This document shows positions 50,113 to 60,100 of a stretch of 64,000 bases of DNA, piece by piece (the stretch's first letter is position 1; the number at the start of each line of letters is the position of its first letter). Below the pieces are notes generated by a model that did not search any database, had not been told where the DNA came from, and was given only the letters and a program-made list of their open reading frames with translations. The stretch is from Rhizobium lentis (GTDB lineage: Bacteria > Pseudomonadota > Alphaproteobacteria > Rhizobiales > Rhizobiaceae). The position numbers and the translations under genes were made by a program. The stretch lies in NCBI RefSeq assembly GCF_014200175.1, contig NZ_JACHBD010000002.1:248001-312000 (forward strand). The letters are read 5' to 3'.

Positions 50113-52623
50113 GTGGACCAGATCGATTCCGAAGCCCGCGCCCAGCTGCCTGCCGCCTTTACCCGCTGGTTTGCGGAAAAGGGCTGGCGCCCGCGCGCCC
50201 ATCAGCTGGAATTGCTTGCCCGCGCCGAGGCCGGCGAAAGCACGCTGCTGATCGCCCCCACCGGCGCCGGCAAGACGCTCGCTGGTTTTCTGCCGTCGCT
50301 CACCGATCTCACCCGCCGCGGCCGCATTCCGCCCGGCTCAGCTTTCACCGGCATTCACACGCTCTATGTCTCGCCGCTGAAGGCGCTGGCGATCGATATC
50401 GAGCGCAATCTGATGAAGCCGGTCGCGGAAATGGGCCTGCCGGTCACCGTCGAAAACCGCACCGGCGATACGCCGAACGCCAAGCGCCAGCGACAGAAGC
50501 TCAATCCGCCGGATATTCTGCTGACGACGCCCGAACAGGTCGCCCTGCTTCTCGCCAACCGCGAGGCCGAGCGCTTCTTCAAGGATCTGAAATATGTGGT
50601 GCTCGACGAATTGCATTCGCTCGTCACCTCCAAGCGGGGTCATATGCTGTCGCTCGGCCTTGCCCGCCTGCGCCGTATTGCCCCTGACCTGAAGACCATC
50701 GGCCTGTCGGCGACCGTCGCCGAGCCGATGGATCTGCAGAAATGGCTGGTCGCTCAGGAGGAGGGCAGGGAGCATCACGCCGGCCTCGTCGTCGTCGAAG
50801 GCGGCGCCAAGCCTGACATTTCGATCTTGTCCACCGAGGAGCGCATTCCCTGGGCCGGCCATTCCGCCAAATATGCCATTCCCGATGTCTACCGGCAGCT
50901 CCTCAACCATCAGACGACGCTGCTGTTCGTCAACACCCGCAGCCAGGCCGAAATGCTCTTCCAGGAACTCTGGACGATCAATGACGACAATCTGCCGATT
51001 GCCCTCCATCACGGCTCGCTCGATGTCGCCCAGCGCCGCAAGGTCGAGGCAGCGATGGCCGAAAACCGGCTGCGCGCCGTCGTCGCCACTTCGACGCTCG
51101 ATCTCGGCATCGACTGGGGCGATGTCGATCTCGTCATCCATGTCGGCGCGCCGAAGGGCGCCTCGCGTCTTGCCCAGCGCATCGGTCGCGCCAATCATCG
51201 TATGGACGAGCCCTCGAAGGCGATCCTCGTGCCGGCCAACCGTTTCGAGGTCATGGAGTGCCAGGCCGCGCTCGACGCCAACTATCTCGGCGCTCAGGAC
51301 ACCCCGCCGGTCGGCCGCGGCGCGCTCGACGTGCTCGCCCAGCACGTGCTCGGCATGGCCTGCGCCGAACCCTTCGACATGCTGGAACTCTATGACGAGA
51401 TCACCAGCGCCTCGCCCTATGCAGATCTCACCTGGGAAAACTTCGAACGGGTCGTCGATTTCGTCGCGACCGGCGGTTATGCGCTGAGGACCTACGAGCG
51501 TTACGCCCGCATCCGCAAGACCAAGGAGGGACGCTGGCGGGTCTCCAATCCTGCCGTCGCCCAGCAATATCGCCTTAACCTCGGCACCATCGTCGAAAGC
51601 CCGATGCTGAACATCCGCATGGTCAAGCGCGGCGAGGGCGGCCGGATCGGCCGCGGCGGCGCCACGCTGGGCAAGGTCGAGGAATATTTCCTCGAGCAAT
51701 TGTCGCCCGGAGATACCTTCATCTTCTCCGGCAAGGTGCTGCGCTTCGAAGGCATCCGCGAAAACGAGTGCCTGGCCTCGCAGGCCTTCTCGCTCGACGC
51801 GAAGATCCCCTCCTATGCCGGCGGCAAGTTTCCGCTGTCGACCTATCTCGCCGAACAGGTGCGGGCGATGATCGCCGACCCCGACTGCTGGCGCCATCTG
51901 CCGGATCAGGTGCGCGACTGGCTGTCGTTGCAGACGGACAAGTCGATGCTGCCGAAGCGCGACGAGTTCCTGATCGAAACCTTCCCGCGCGGCAGCCGCG
52001 GCTATATGGTCGCCTATCCTTTCGAGGGCCGGCTCGCCCATCAGACGCTCGGCATGCTGCTGACGCGCCGGCTGGACCGGGCGGGCGCCAAGCCTCTCGG
52101 CTTCGTCGCCACCGATTATTCGCTCGCCATCTGGGGGCTGGAGGATATGGGCCTGATGATCGGCAACGGCCGGCTCAGCCTCTCCGACCTCTTTGACGCG
52201 GACATGCTGGGTGACGATCTCGAAGCCTGGCTCAACGAATCCTTCCTGTTGAAGCGCACCTTCCGCAATTGCGCCGTGATTGCAGGCTTGATCGAGCGCC
52301 GCCACCCCGGCAAGGAAAAGAGCGGCCGCCAGATCACCGTCTCCGCCGATCTGATCTATGACGTGCTGCGCAGCCACGAGCCGGATCACATCCTCTTGCA
52401 GGCGACGCGGCAGGATGCGGCGACAGGACTTTTGGATATAAGCCGACTTGGCGATATGCTGATGCGAATCAGGGGCCACATCACGCATCGCCCGCTCGAC
52501 CATATTTCCCCGCTCGCCGTGCCGGTGATGCTGGAAATCGGACGCGAAGCGGTACCGGGCGAGGCCCACGACGCATTGCTCGCCGAAGCAGCGGACGACT
52601 TGATCGCCGAAGCGATGGCCTGA
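50113..52623 (+). CDS. Lhr-type DEXH-box ATP-dependent helicase (ligase-associated DNA repair type)
   Basis: 836 aa. Walker A APTGAGKTLAG near residue 48, DELH box (VVLDELHSL) near 165, GLSATV, helicase C-terminal domain with ATSTLDLGIDWG and QRIGRANHR, then a DEAD-associated/Lhr winged-helix extension. This is the helicase of the ligase-associated DNA damage response set described in many bacteria. The start is GTG at 50113, preceded only by a weak TTCGGGA. The PdeM phosphoesterase gene follows by 24 bases. The partner ligase and exonuclease are not in the window. Confidence 0.93.
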   Translation: MDQIDSEARAQLPAAFTRWFAEKGWRPRAHQLELLARAEAGESTLLIAPTGAGKTLAGFLPSLTDLTRRGRIPPGSAFTGIHTLYVSPLKALAIDIERNLMKPVAEMGLPVTVENRTGDTPNAKRQRQKLNPPDILLTTPEQVALLLANREAERFFKDLKYVVLDELHSLVTSKRGHMLSLGLARLRRIAPDLKTIGLSATVAEPMDLQKWLVAQEEGREHHAGLVVVEGGAKPDISILSTEERIPWAGHSAKYAIPDVYRQLLNHQTTLLFVNTRSQAEMLFQELWTINDDNLPIALHHGSLDVAQRRKVEAAMAENRLRAVVATSTLDLGIDWGDVDLVIHVGAPKGASRLAQRIGRANHRMDEPSKAILVPANRFEVMECQAALDANYLGAQDTPPVGRGALDVLAQHVLGMACAEPFDMLELYDEITSASPYADLTWENFERVVDFVATGGYALRTYERYARIRKTKEGRWRVSNPAVAQQYRLNLGTIVESPMLNIRMVKRGEGGRIGRGGATLGKVEEYFLEQLSPGDTFIFSGKVLRFEGIRENECLASQAFSLDAKIPSYAGGKFPLSTYLAEQVRAMIADPDCWRHLPDQVRDWLSLQTDKSMLPKRDEFLIETFPRGSRGYMVAYPFEGRLAHQTLGMLLTRRLDRAGAKPLGFVATDYSLAIWGLEDMGLMIGNGRLSLSDLFDADMLGDDLEAWLNESFLLKRTFRNCAVIAGLIERRHPGKEKSGRQITVSADLIYDVLRSHEPDHILLQATRQDAATGLLDISRLGDMLMRIRGHITHRPLDHISPLAVPVMLEIGREAVPGEAHDALLAEAADDLIAEAMA

Positions 52624-52647
52624 GATCTGTTTGGGAATACGACCGTG

Positions 52648-53373
52648 ATGAACCGCCTGGCGCTCGCGCGCGACATATCCGGATTGGCCGCGGTGCCGGG
52701 CATCGAGACGTCGATCCATGGCATTGCCGCCGTCTGCGATCCGCTCGGCGCCCTCTATCTGCCCGATGCCGGCCTGCTTGTCGTCTCCGACCTGCATCTG
52801 GAAAAGGGAGCGGCCTTCGCCCGCCGCGGCATGATGCTGCCGCCCTATGATACGCTAGCGACCCTGACCGTGCTGGCCGCCGTCATCTCGCGCTATGATC
52901 CGAAGCTCGTCGTCTCGCTCGGCGACAACTTCCACGACCGCGTCGGCTCCGCGCATCTGCCGGAAAATTTCCGTGCGTTGATTGTCGGCATGTCGCGGGG
53001 CCGCGAATGGATCTGGATCAACGGCAATCACGACCCCGACGGCGTCGTCGATCTGCCCGGCGCTTGCACCGACGAGATGCACTATGCCGGCCTGACCTTC
53101 CGCCACGAGCCGAAAGGCGGCCTGCAGAGCGGCGAAATCGCCGGCCACCTGCACCCCTCCGCGACCGTGCGCCGCCGCGACAGATCCGTCCGCCGCCCGT
53201 GTTTTGCCACAGACGGCGCCCGCCTGCTGATGCCCGCCTTCGGCGTCATGAGCGGCGGCTTGGATCTCGGCCATCAGGCGATGAAGGGCCTGTTCGACAG
53301 GGCGGCGCTGGTGGCGCATCTGTTGGGGCGGGACCGGATCTATTCGGTCAGGTATGGGAATTTGAGGGGGTAG
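52648..53373 (+). CDS. pdeM: Ligase-associated DNA damage response endonuclease PdeM
   Basis: About 241 aa calcineurin-like metallophosphoesterase. All metal-binding motifs are visible: SDLHLEKG, SLGDNFHD, INGNHD and AGHLHP. This subfamily is encoded next to the Lhr-type helicase, as here, and is thought to act on DNA ends. ATG at 52648 chosen over the GTG one codon earlier; neither has a strong ribosome site, which suggests coupling to the helicase gene. Confidence 0.9.
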   Translation: MNRLALARDISGLAAVPGIETSIHGIAAVCDPLGALYLPDAGLLVVSDLHLEKGAAFARRGMMLPPYDTLATLTVLAAVISRYDPKLVVSLGDNFHDRVGSAHLPENFRALIVGMSRGREWIWINGNHDPDGVVDLPGACTDEMHYAGLTFRHEPKGGLQSGEIAGHLHPSATVRRRDRSVRRPCFATDGARLLMPAFGVMSGGLDLGHQAMKGLFDRAALVAHLLGRDRIYSVRYGNLRG

Positions 53374-53402
53374 CGATTGCTATTCGGATAGGGCGTGCCG
53401 TG

Positions 53403-53580
53403 CCAGCCCCCTCTGGCCTGCCGGCCATCTCCCCCAACAGGTGGGGAGATCACAAGTGGCTAAACCTCCGCGTTTCTCTAGTGTTTCGCCGGTCTGTGGC
53501 GCCAGATGTTTGGGGAAGCCAGTGCGCCCAGCCAATCTCCCCACCTGTGGGGAGATTCCCGGCAGGGCAGAGGGGGCGGC
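53403..53580. repeat. Inverted repeat pair, third family
   Basis: GCCCCCTCTGGCCTGCCGGC ... ATCTCCCCCAACAGGTGGGG at about 53404-53448 is mirrored by AATCTCCCCACCTGTGGGGA ... GGCAGGGCAGAGGGGGCGGC at about 53534-53580. Each arm also folds on itself. It fills the gap between the convergent pdeM and transglycosylase genes. Confidence 0.65.
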
Positions 53581-53609
53581 CACCGCACGCCCTTAAATCA
53601 CACCCTTGC

Positions 53610-54191
53610 TCAATCACACCCCTGCAACTGCTGCTGATAGGTCCCGGCCATCCGCGCGAACTTCTGCGCCGTCTGCTGCAATTGCCCGTTCGAGCGCCAG
53701 TCGCCGCGCTTATATCCCGTGGGACCGGAATAATAGGCGAGATAGAGATTATAGGCGTCGTTCAGCGGAATGCCGGTCTCCACGCTGTTTTGATAGTGAT
53801 ACCAGCCGATGAAATCGATCGCGTCGGTGAAGTTCGTCCGCCGCGCCGCCCAGTTCCCGGTCTGCGACTGATAGTGATCCCACGTTCCGTCGAGCGCCTG
53901 CGAATAGCCGTAGGCGGTCGATGGCCGGGTCCAGGGAATGAAGCCGAAGAGCTTGGTGCGCGGTGGCCGCGCATAGGGCTGGAAGCCGGATTCGGTGTAC
54001 ATCGTCGCCATCAGGATCGGCACGGGCACGCCGTATTTCTTTTCCGTCCGTTCGGCCGCCCTCTGCCAGCTGGAAAAAAGCCCCTCGCGCTGGTCGAAGA
54101 CGGCGCAGATGTTTCTCGTCTGCTTCGGCGCCGTCGCGCAGCCGGCAAGCAGCGCCAGACCCACGGCGGTCAGAACGATACGAGTACGCAT
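53610..54191 (-). CDS. Lytic transglycosylase-like (SLT domain) lipoprotein
   Basis: 193 aa. Lipobox ALLAGC gives a lipid-anchored Cys near residue 18. The SLT fold is seen in PILMATMYTESGFQPYARPP, with the catalytic-type Glu in YTESGF, then STAYGYSQALDGTWDHYQ and YNLYLAYYSGPTGYKRG. Predicted to cleave or bind peptidoglycan at the envelope. Single gene. Confidence 0.9.
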   Translation of the reverse strand: MRTRIVLTAVGLALLAGCATAPKQTRNICAVFDQREGLFSSWQRAAERTEKKYGVPVPILMATMYTESGFQPYARPPRTKLFGFIPWTRPSTAYGYSQALDGTWDHYQSQTGNWAARRTNFTDAIDFIGWYHYQNSVETGIPLNDAYNLYLAYYSGPTGYKRGDWRSNGQLQQTAQKFARMAGTYQQQLQGCD

Positions 54192-54333
54192 AACAGAACC
54201 TCTCGTTTCAGAGAGATTACTAACTCGTAAATGTTAAGAACCGGTTTTTAGTCGAATACGAAGCTTTTTCGAAAGGGCTGGCGCCTAGAGCGCCGAGCCA
54301 CCCAAGAACCGGACAGCCGTAGCCTAAAGCCCG

Positions 54334-54891
54334 CTACACCTTGACCGGCTCATAGCGCAGGATCATCGCCCCGCTTTCCGTCGTCGAAGATTCAATGAGC
54401 TTCAACGGCACCAGGGCTTCGGCCGGCTTGAACAGCGGATTGCCGCCGCCGAGGATGACAGGCACCACGCAGACCCTGATTTCATCGATAAGGCCAGCTT
54501 TCAGCAGGCTGTCGGCAAGCTCGGCGCTGCCAAAGATGAAGATCGTCTTGCCGTTCTCTTGCTTCAGCCGCGTCAATTCGGGGATTGGATCGCTGACGAC
54601 GCGGGCATTGTTCCAGCCGGGCTCGGTCATCGTCCGCGACACGGCGATCTTGGCGATGCCGTTCATATAGGCTTTGATCTTGTCTTCGCCTTCGGCGGTC
54701 GGCCAGTAGGAGGCCATGCCCTCATAGGTCTTGCGGCCGAAAACCAGGAGATCGCCTTCTTCGCCGAACCGCTCGGCATAGCGCTGCAGCTCGGGTCCCC
54801 AAGCAAGATTGTGGAAGTCGATATCCCACGGCTTCGTGCCTTCGAAATACCCGTCGAGCGTCATCAAGTTCCAGACGATAAGCTTTCTCAT
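54334..54891 (-). CDS. Dihydrofolate reductase-like protein (RibD C-terminal domain family)
   Basis: 185 aa, one RibD_C/DHFR-fold domain: MTLDGYFEG, LVFGRKTYEGMASYWPTA, FIFGSAELADSLLKAGLIDE and VVPVILGGGNPLF. NADPH-binding residues are in place, but the substrate is unknown; these YyaP/YwjB-type proteins are not the housekeeping DHFR. ATG preceded by AGGAGG at a slightly long spacing. Single gene. Confidence 0.9.
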   Translation of the reverse strand: MRKLIVWNLMTLDGYFEGTKPWDIDFHNLAWGPELQRYAERFGEEGDLLVFGRKTYEGMASYWPTAEGEDKIKAYMNGIAKIAVSRTMTEPGWNNARVVSDPIPELTRLKQENGKTIFIFGSAELADSLLKAGLIDEIRVCVVPVILGGGNPLFKPAEALVPLKLIESSTTESGAMILRYEPVKV

Positions 54892-55082
54892 GACATCCTC
54901 CTTCTCAATTGTCGCAGTTAAACCAGTTGCATAGAAAAACTGGTTTGAAACTTAAGCGTCTGATAGCAAAATGCAAGCGGTTTTTTACAGGAGGAGCGGA
55001 TGACGTGCGTTGAGGCAAGCCGGCGCTCGACCGGTGGCCGCTGTAACAAGACAATCGCTAGAGTACGGTGCCTTGCGGAAGC

Positions 55083-55883
55083 TCAGTCCCTGCGGAAGAT
55101 CAGGCTGGCTCCCCAGCCGGTGACGACGGCGAGCAGCACCGCTGCACAGCCGTAGAGGATCGGCTGGTCATGCGCCGCATCGGTGATCGTCTGCTCGATG
55201 CCCGTCTTGATGACGCGCAGCGGCAGCGATTTCTCGGTGACGAGATTGCCGCTCTTGAAGAGATAGGCGCGCACCGTATGCACCCCGTTCGGAATATTTG
55301 CCGGCAGGCGCAAGCTGGCCTTGAACAGGTTCGATGCGACGAACCGCACGCCACTCGTGTTGCGGTCGTAAAGCGCGCCTCCCTGCTGCAGCCGCAGGAA
55401 AGCCTGGCGGAATTCGCCGAGATTGCTGCCGTCGCCGACGAAGCCGACCGGCGTCAGCGGAATGTGATCGATGCCGATTCCCTGATCGGTCAGTTCGAGC
55501 GGCGTCGTCAGATCGTCGATCATCCGCGAGCTCGACATCGAATAGGAATGCGGCACCGCCTCGAAGGTCATCGAGCGCGTATTCACCCAGATGCCGAAGA
55601 CCCGTTCCTTCTTGCGCACCGTCGCATCCTGGCGCGGGCCTTCCAATACGACGACCACGTCATATTGGCCGATGGCGAGCAGCAGCTGATCGGTGTTCGA
55701 CAGCGCCCCGAAGATCGTCAGATCGGCGCCGTGGAAGTCCGAGGTAATGGCGATTTCGCTGGTCGAGGTGCCGATCTCAAGCCCTTCGCGCACTGCTTCC
55801 GTCGATTGTCCAGGCAGCCATTGTGCGCCGGCGGCGGCCGGCAGCAGGCAAAGAAACGCGAGGACGGCGGCAGAAAGGCGCAT
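55083..55883 (-). CDS. TIGR02186 family membrane-anchored protein
   Basis: 266 aa. Signal peptide (AAVLAFLCLLPAAAGAQ), a beta-rich periplasmic part (EIAITSDFHGADLTIFGAL, VVVLEGPRQDATVRKKERV) and one C-terminal membrane helix (ILYGCAAVLLAVVTGWGASLIF). TIGR02186 is a conserved alphaproteobacterial family of unknown function that regularly accompanies a TauE/SafE exporter gene, as here. The start overlaps the exporter stop by one base (TGATG), so the two are coupled. Confidence 0.88.
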   Translation of the reverse strand: MRLSAAVLAFLCLLPAAAGAQWLPGQSTEAVREGLEIGTSTSEIAITSDFHGADLTIFGALSNTDQLLLAIGQYDVVVVLEGPRQDATVRKKERVFGIWVNTRSMTFEAVPHSYSMSSSRMIDDLTTPLELTDQGIGIDHIPLTPVGFVGDGSNLGEFRQAFLRLQQGGALYDRNTSGVRFVASNLFKASLRLPANIPNGVHTVRAYLFKSGNLVTEKSLPLRVIKTGIEQTITDAAHDQPILYGCAAVLLAVVTGWGASLIFRRD

Positions 55884-56806
55884 CAGTTGCCAGTCCCCAT
55901 CACCACCGAATAGATATCGGTCGGGGTCACCACCAGTGCGATCGCAAGACGCAGGCCGACGGCCAGAACCAGCAGGCCGAGCAGGGCGCGCAGCTGTTCG
56001 CCGCGCAGCTTCTGGCCGACGCGAACGCCGTATTGGGCGCCGATGACCCCCGCCACCATCAGAATGAAGGCCAGCACGATGTCGACGGAGAAGTTCGTCG
56101 CCGCCTGCACGATCGTCGTATAGGCGGTCACGAAGATGATCTGATAAAGCGAGGTTCCGACGACGACATTGGTCGGGATGCGCAGGAGGTAGATCATCGC
56201 GGGCACCATGATGAAGCCGCCGCCGACACCCATGACCGAGGTGAGGATGCCGATCGCAAAGCCGAGTGCGACGATCGGAATGACGCTCAGAAAGATCTTC
56301 GATTTCTTGAAGCGCACCTTGAGCGGCAGCTTGTGCACCCAGTGCTGATGGCCGGGCTTGCGCGGCGCCGGCAGCTCATTGCGGGCGGCGCGCCGCATGG
56401 CGTTGATGCTTTCGAGCAGCATCAGCCCGCCGACCGTGCCGAGGAAGATCACGTAAAGCAGCGAGATGAATAGATCGAGCTGCCCGAGGGCGCGCAGCAG
56501 CGAGAAGATCCAGATACCGACGGTGGCGCCCGAGAGGCCGCCGACCAGCAGCACGGTGCCGAGCTTGACGTCGAGTGTGCCGCGCCGGAAATGCGTGATC
56601 GCGCCCGAAATCGACGAGGCCACAACCTGGTTGGCGCCGGTCGCGACCGCGACGACCGGGGGGATATTGTAGAAAATCAGCAGCGGCGTGATGAGAAAAC
56701 CGCCGCCCACGCCGAACATTCCTGACAGGAATCCGACGGCTGCCCCCATGCCGAGAATGATGAAAATGTTCACCGACAATTCTGCGATGGGCAGATAGAT
56801 TGTCAC
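55883..56806 (-). CDS. TSUP (TauE/SafE) family anion exporter
   Basis: 307 aa, eight or so hydrophobic helices in two repeats. The duplicated family motif is seen as GFLSGMFGVGGGFLITPLL and GILTSVMGVGGGFIMVPAM. Members move sulfite, sulfoacetate or similar sulfur/carbon anions outward. A soluble central loop with basic residues (RKPGHQHWVHKLPLKVRFKK) separates the halves. First gene of a two-gene operon with TIGR02186. Confidence 0.92.
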   Translation of the reverse strand: MTIYLPIAELSVNIFIILGMGAAVGFLSGMFGVGGGFLITPLLIFYNIPPVVAVATGANQVVASSISGAITHFRRGTLDVKLGTVLLVGGLSGATVGIWIFSLLRALGQLDLFISLLYVIFLGTVGGLMLLESINAMRRAARNELPAPRKPGHQHWVHKLPLKVRFKKSKIFLSVIPIVALGFAIGILTSVMGVGGGFIMVPAMIYLLRIPTNVVVGTSLYQIIFVTAYTTIVQAATNFSVDIVLAFILMVAGVIGAQYGVRVGQKLRGEQLRALLGLLVLAVGLRLAIALVVTPTDIYSVVMGTGN

Positions 56807-57075
56807 AACCGACCCCGAATGATGACCGCCCCTGCCGGGCGGTTTCCGTCACGTCCCCGTTCCAATGCGCACCTTACCGCGAAATCGTTGCCAGAGGCTT
56901 TCGATCAGCCCCGGGAGCGATGGAGATCGAGAGCAGACGATTCGACGGATGCGCCAGGCGATCTGTCCCGCATAATCCGGCTTTTTTCAGATTGCGTGAC
57001 AGGCGGCGGAAAAAATGGCGAATGTCTTGGTGCCGCAGGTCTTCTGTAGCGCGATTCCAGCAAAACAGTCGTGCG

Positions 57076-57099
57076 GTTTGCGCCCGGCTTGGCGCAAAC
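57076..57099 (-). terminator. Hairpin downstream of podJ; gap 56807-57135
   Basis: GTTTGCGCC-cggctt-GGCGCAAAC, a perfect 9-bp stem 37 bases beyond the podJ stop on the minus strand, without a clear T run. The rest of the gap must also carry the TSUP promoter, which I cannot pick out; no gene is seen. Confidence 0.45.
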
Positions 57100-57135
57100 A
57101 AGACATGGTCATGTCCGTAGCCGGCGGGAACGGTT

Positions 57136-60100
57136 CTAGATCGCCTTGGCCACCTGCTTGTTGCGCTCGAGCAGCGCCTTGACCGTCGCGTCGGTCACCT
57201 TGCCGTCCGGCTCCTGGCCGATCGACTTCTGGAAGTTTTTGATCGCGGTCACGGTCTTTGCGCCCATTTCGCCGTCCGGCACGCCGGCATCGAAGCCGTT
57301 ATTGTTGAGGATGGCCTGGATGTTGCGGATCGCCTTCTTCATGTCGACGGAGGCCGTCTTCGCGCCGGTGCCCGCCCATTCGTCGGGGATGTCGATGCCG
57401 TTGGCGCGGTGGTCGAGCGGTTCCGGCTTCCAGAGATCGGCCTTGGCGCGGGCACGCTCGAGCTGATCGGGCTTCATCGCGTTGGCCACTTCGTCGCGCT
57501 TCTGCGCCGCATCCTTGTCGCCGGCCTTGGCGGCGATCGCAAACCACTTGTAGGATTCCTCGATGTCCGCCGGAACGCCGTTGCCCCTCGCGCAGAGGAT
57601 CGCCAGGTTGAACTGGCTGTCGGTGATGCCGAGATTGGCGGCCTTGGTGAACCAGGAGGCCGCGGTCGCATAATCCTGCTGGCCGAGGGCACCGGAGGCG
57701 TAGAGCACGGCGAGATTATGCATGGCGCTGGCATTACCCTGGTTTGCCGCCTGTTCGTAGAAGGTCTTTGCCTTGGCGATGTCGCGTTCGACGCCGTTGC
57801 CCTTCTCATACATGCTGCCGAGCCGGTACTGCGCCGGCGCAAAACCCTTGTCGGCGGAAATCTGGTACCAGCCTGCGGCCTGCTTCTGATCGACGGCCAT
57901 GCCGTTGCGGCCGTCCGAATAGCGCGCGCCGATCTCGAATAGCGCCAGCGCATCGCCGCCCTGCGCCGCATCGGCAAGCGACTTCGGCTGCACCGTGTCG
58001 GGAATGGTGATGGCGGCCTGCGGCGCTGCGGCCGGCGTATTCGGCACGAAGCCCGATGTTTCCTGCGTTGGGCCGGACGAAGCGGCGGGCGCAAAAGTTG
58101 CAGCTCCTTCTCCGTCAAGCGGGGCAGCCTCGGTCAGATGATCGCCGGCGGCGGGTGCGGTTGTTTCCGGCTGCGCCTGTTCGGCAGCCGGGGGCGCGCC
58201 CGTCGTTGCGGGAGCGTTCACCTCCGCAGCGCCGGTGTTGGGCTGGGCAGAGGTTGCTTCGGGCAGGGCCGGGTGCGGGTTTTCCGTTGCTCCCGTCAGC
58301 GCCGAGACCTCCGCCGGCGGCTGCTGCGCGGATTCCCCGCTCGTCAGCGTCCGGGCCAGCGGAAAGGCCATGATGGCGAGCAGCACGGCGCCGATCGCCA
58401 GCAGGATCGGCCGGCGGTAGCGCGAAAAGGCGCTGACCTTGCCGGTTTTGCCCGTCTGGTCCTTGGCAGTCGCGCCCTTCCTCTCGGCCTTGCCAGCCTG
58501 CTTCGGATTGGCGTCCACTTCCATCGCGGCTGCCTGCGCCGCCCGGCGCGCAGCGGCAATATAGTCGGCGCGATCGGTCTCGACGGGAGGTTTGCCGCGT
58601 GCGGCACTCTGGCTGGCGCGCACCCGTTCAAGGATTTTCTTGACGTCGGGCGCGCCCGAGCCCGGCTCAAGCAGTTCGTTCGCCGCATCCGTCGGCACCA
58701 CGTCGGCAGGATCGATCGACGGCGCGGGGTCGATCACCGCGCGTTCGGCGGTCTTCGTCTCGGCTTTCTTGCCGGGCCGCAACCGCTTGCCGAGGCTGGC
58801 GAACAGACTGGATTTTGCCGGCGCCGGCGTCGCGGCCTCCGGCGTTCTGGTCGCCGCTTCGATGGCGATCGCGCTTGCCCCGCTCATAACCGCGGTCTGC
58901 ACAGGGGTGGCAGGTTCGGCTGCGACCTCAGCCGGGCGGATGACCGGAGGGGCCATCGCTGTCGGGGCAGCTTCCGGCGTCCGGGCGGCCTCGGCCACCA
59001 TCAGCGCGTAAGGGTCGACATCGAAATCGACGTCGGCGACCGGCATCGGGGCGACCGGCCGTCCGCGCTCTTCCATGCCGTCGAGACGGTCGGCGATATG
59101 CACCAGCGTCTCATGCAGCGCCTTGAAAGTCTTGTGCGTGCGCTCCTCGCTGTCACGGCTGATATCCTCGAGATGGCGCAGATCCTCGGCCAGCGCCGTC
59201 AGCGCCGACATGTCGGCGGCCGCCACGCCGCCGTGCAGGCCGCCATTGCGCGAATAGGCCTCGACGACGGCTTCCGCCGCCTGACGCGCCGCTTCGATGA
59301 TATATTCGTCGCTGGTCGCCATATAATCTTCGATCGCGCCCATGCGCCGGTCGAGCTCGGCGGGGATCGCAGCGCTTTCGCGCGGCTCGCTCATCAGCGC
59401 CGAAAGATTGGCGATTTGGTCCTCGAGGTTCTTCAGCGCCCGCGGATCGGTCGGCGGTGCTGCGGTGCTCTCTTCCAGCCGGGCGGCGATGTCGCTCAGC
59501 CGTCCTTCGAGACGCCGGAAGGCGCCGTCGTCGATCGCCGCGGCCGCCGGCTGCGGATAGGCCATTTCGTCGATGCGCCGGGCGAGATAATCGAGCCGCT
59601 GCGCCAGCACGTCGTTGACGGCGCCGCTCTCGAGCGCGTCGATCTTGCGGGAGATGTCGGACAGCGGTCCGGTGAGGTCGGGCTGCGCGGCCGTCGCCTG
59701 CGTGCGCTCCAACAGATAGGAAAGATGTTCCAGCCGCTCGTCGAGCCGCGACGTCGCTTCCGCCTTGGTCAGCTCCTCGACACGTTCCGTCAGCGCCTCC
59801 AGCCGCATCGCCAGTTCATCGGCCGGCGTCGCCCGGCTGGCGGCATCATGGCTCATCACGTCGATCTGGTCGGCGAGCGCCGAAAGCCGGCTTTCCAGCC
59901 GCTGCATCAGCGTCGGATCGCTGTTCGCGGCCGCACGTCCGCTGGCCGCGATCGCCCGGCTGATCTCGTCGAGCCGCATGTCCATGGCGGCGAACTGTTC
60001 GGCCATGATCCGGTCATGCGGCTGGATCATATTGCCGAACTGCTCCATCGCCGTGGCGATGGCGATGAGCTTGTCTTCCAGCGCGCGAACCGCCGGGCTT

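Noticed and set aside
50338..52797. Open frame of 819 codons on the minus strand
   Set aside because: Antisense to the Lhr-type helicase, which has all motifs in order on the other strand.
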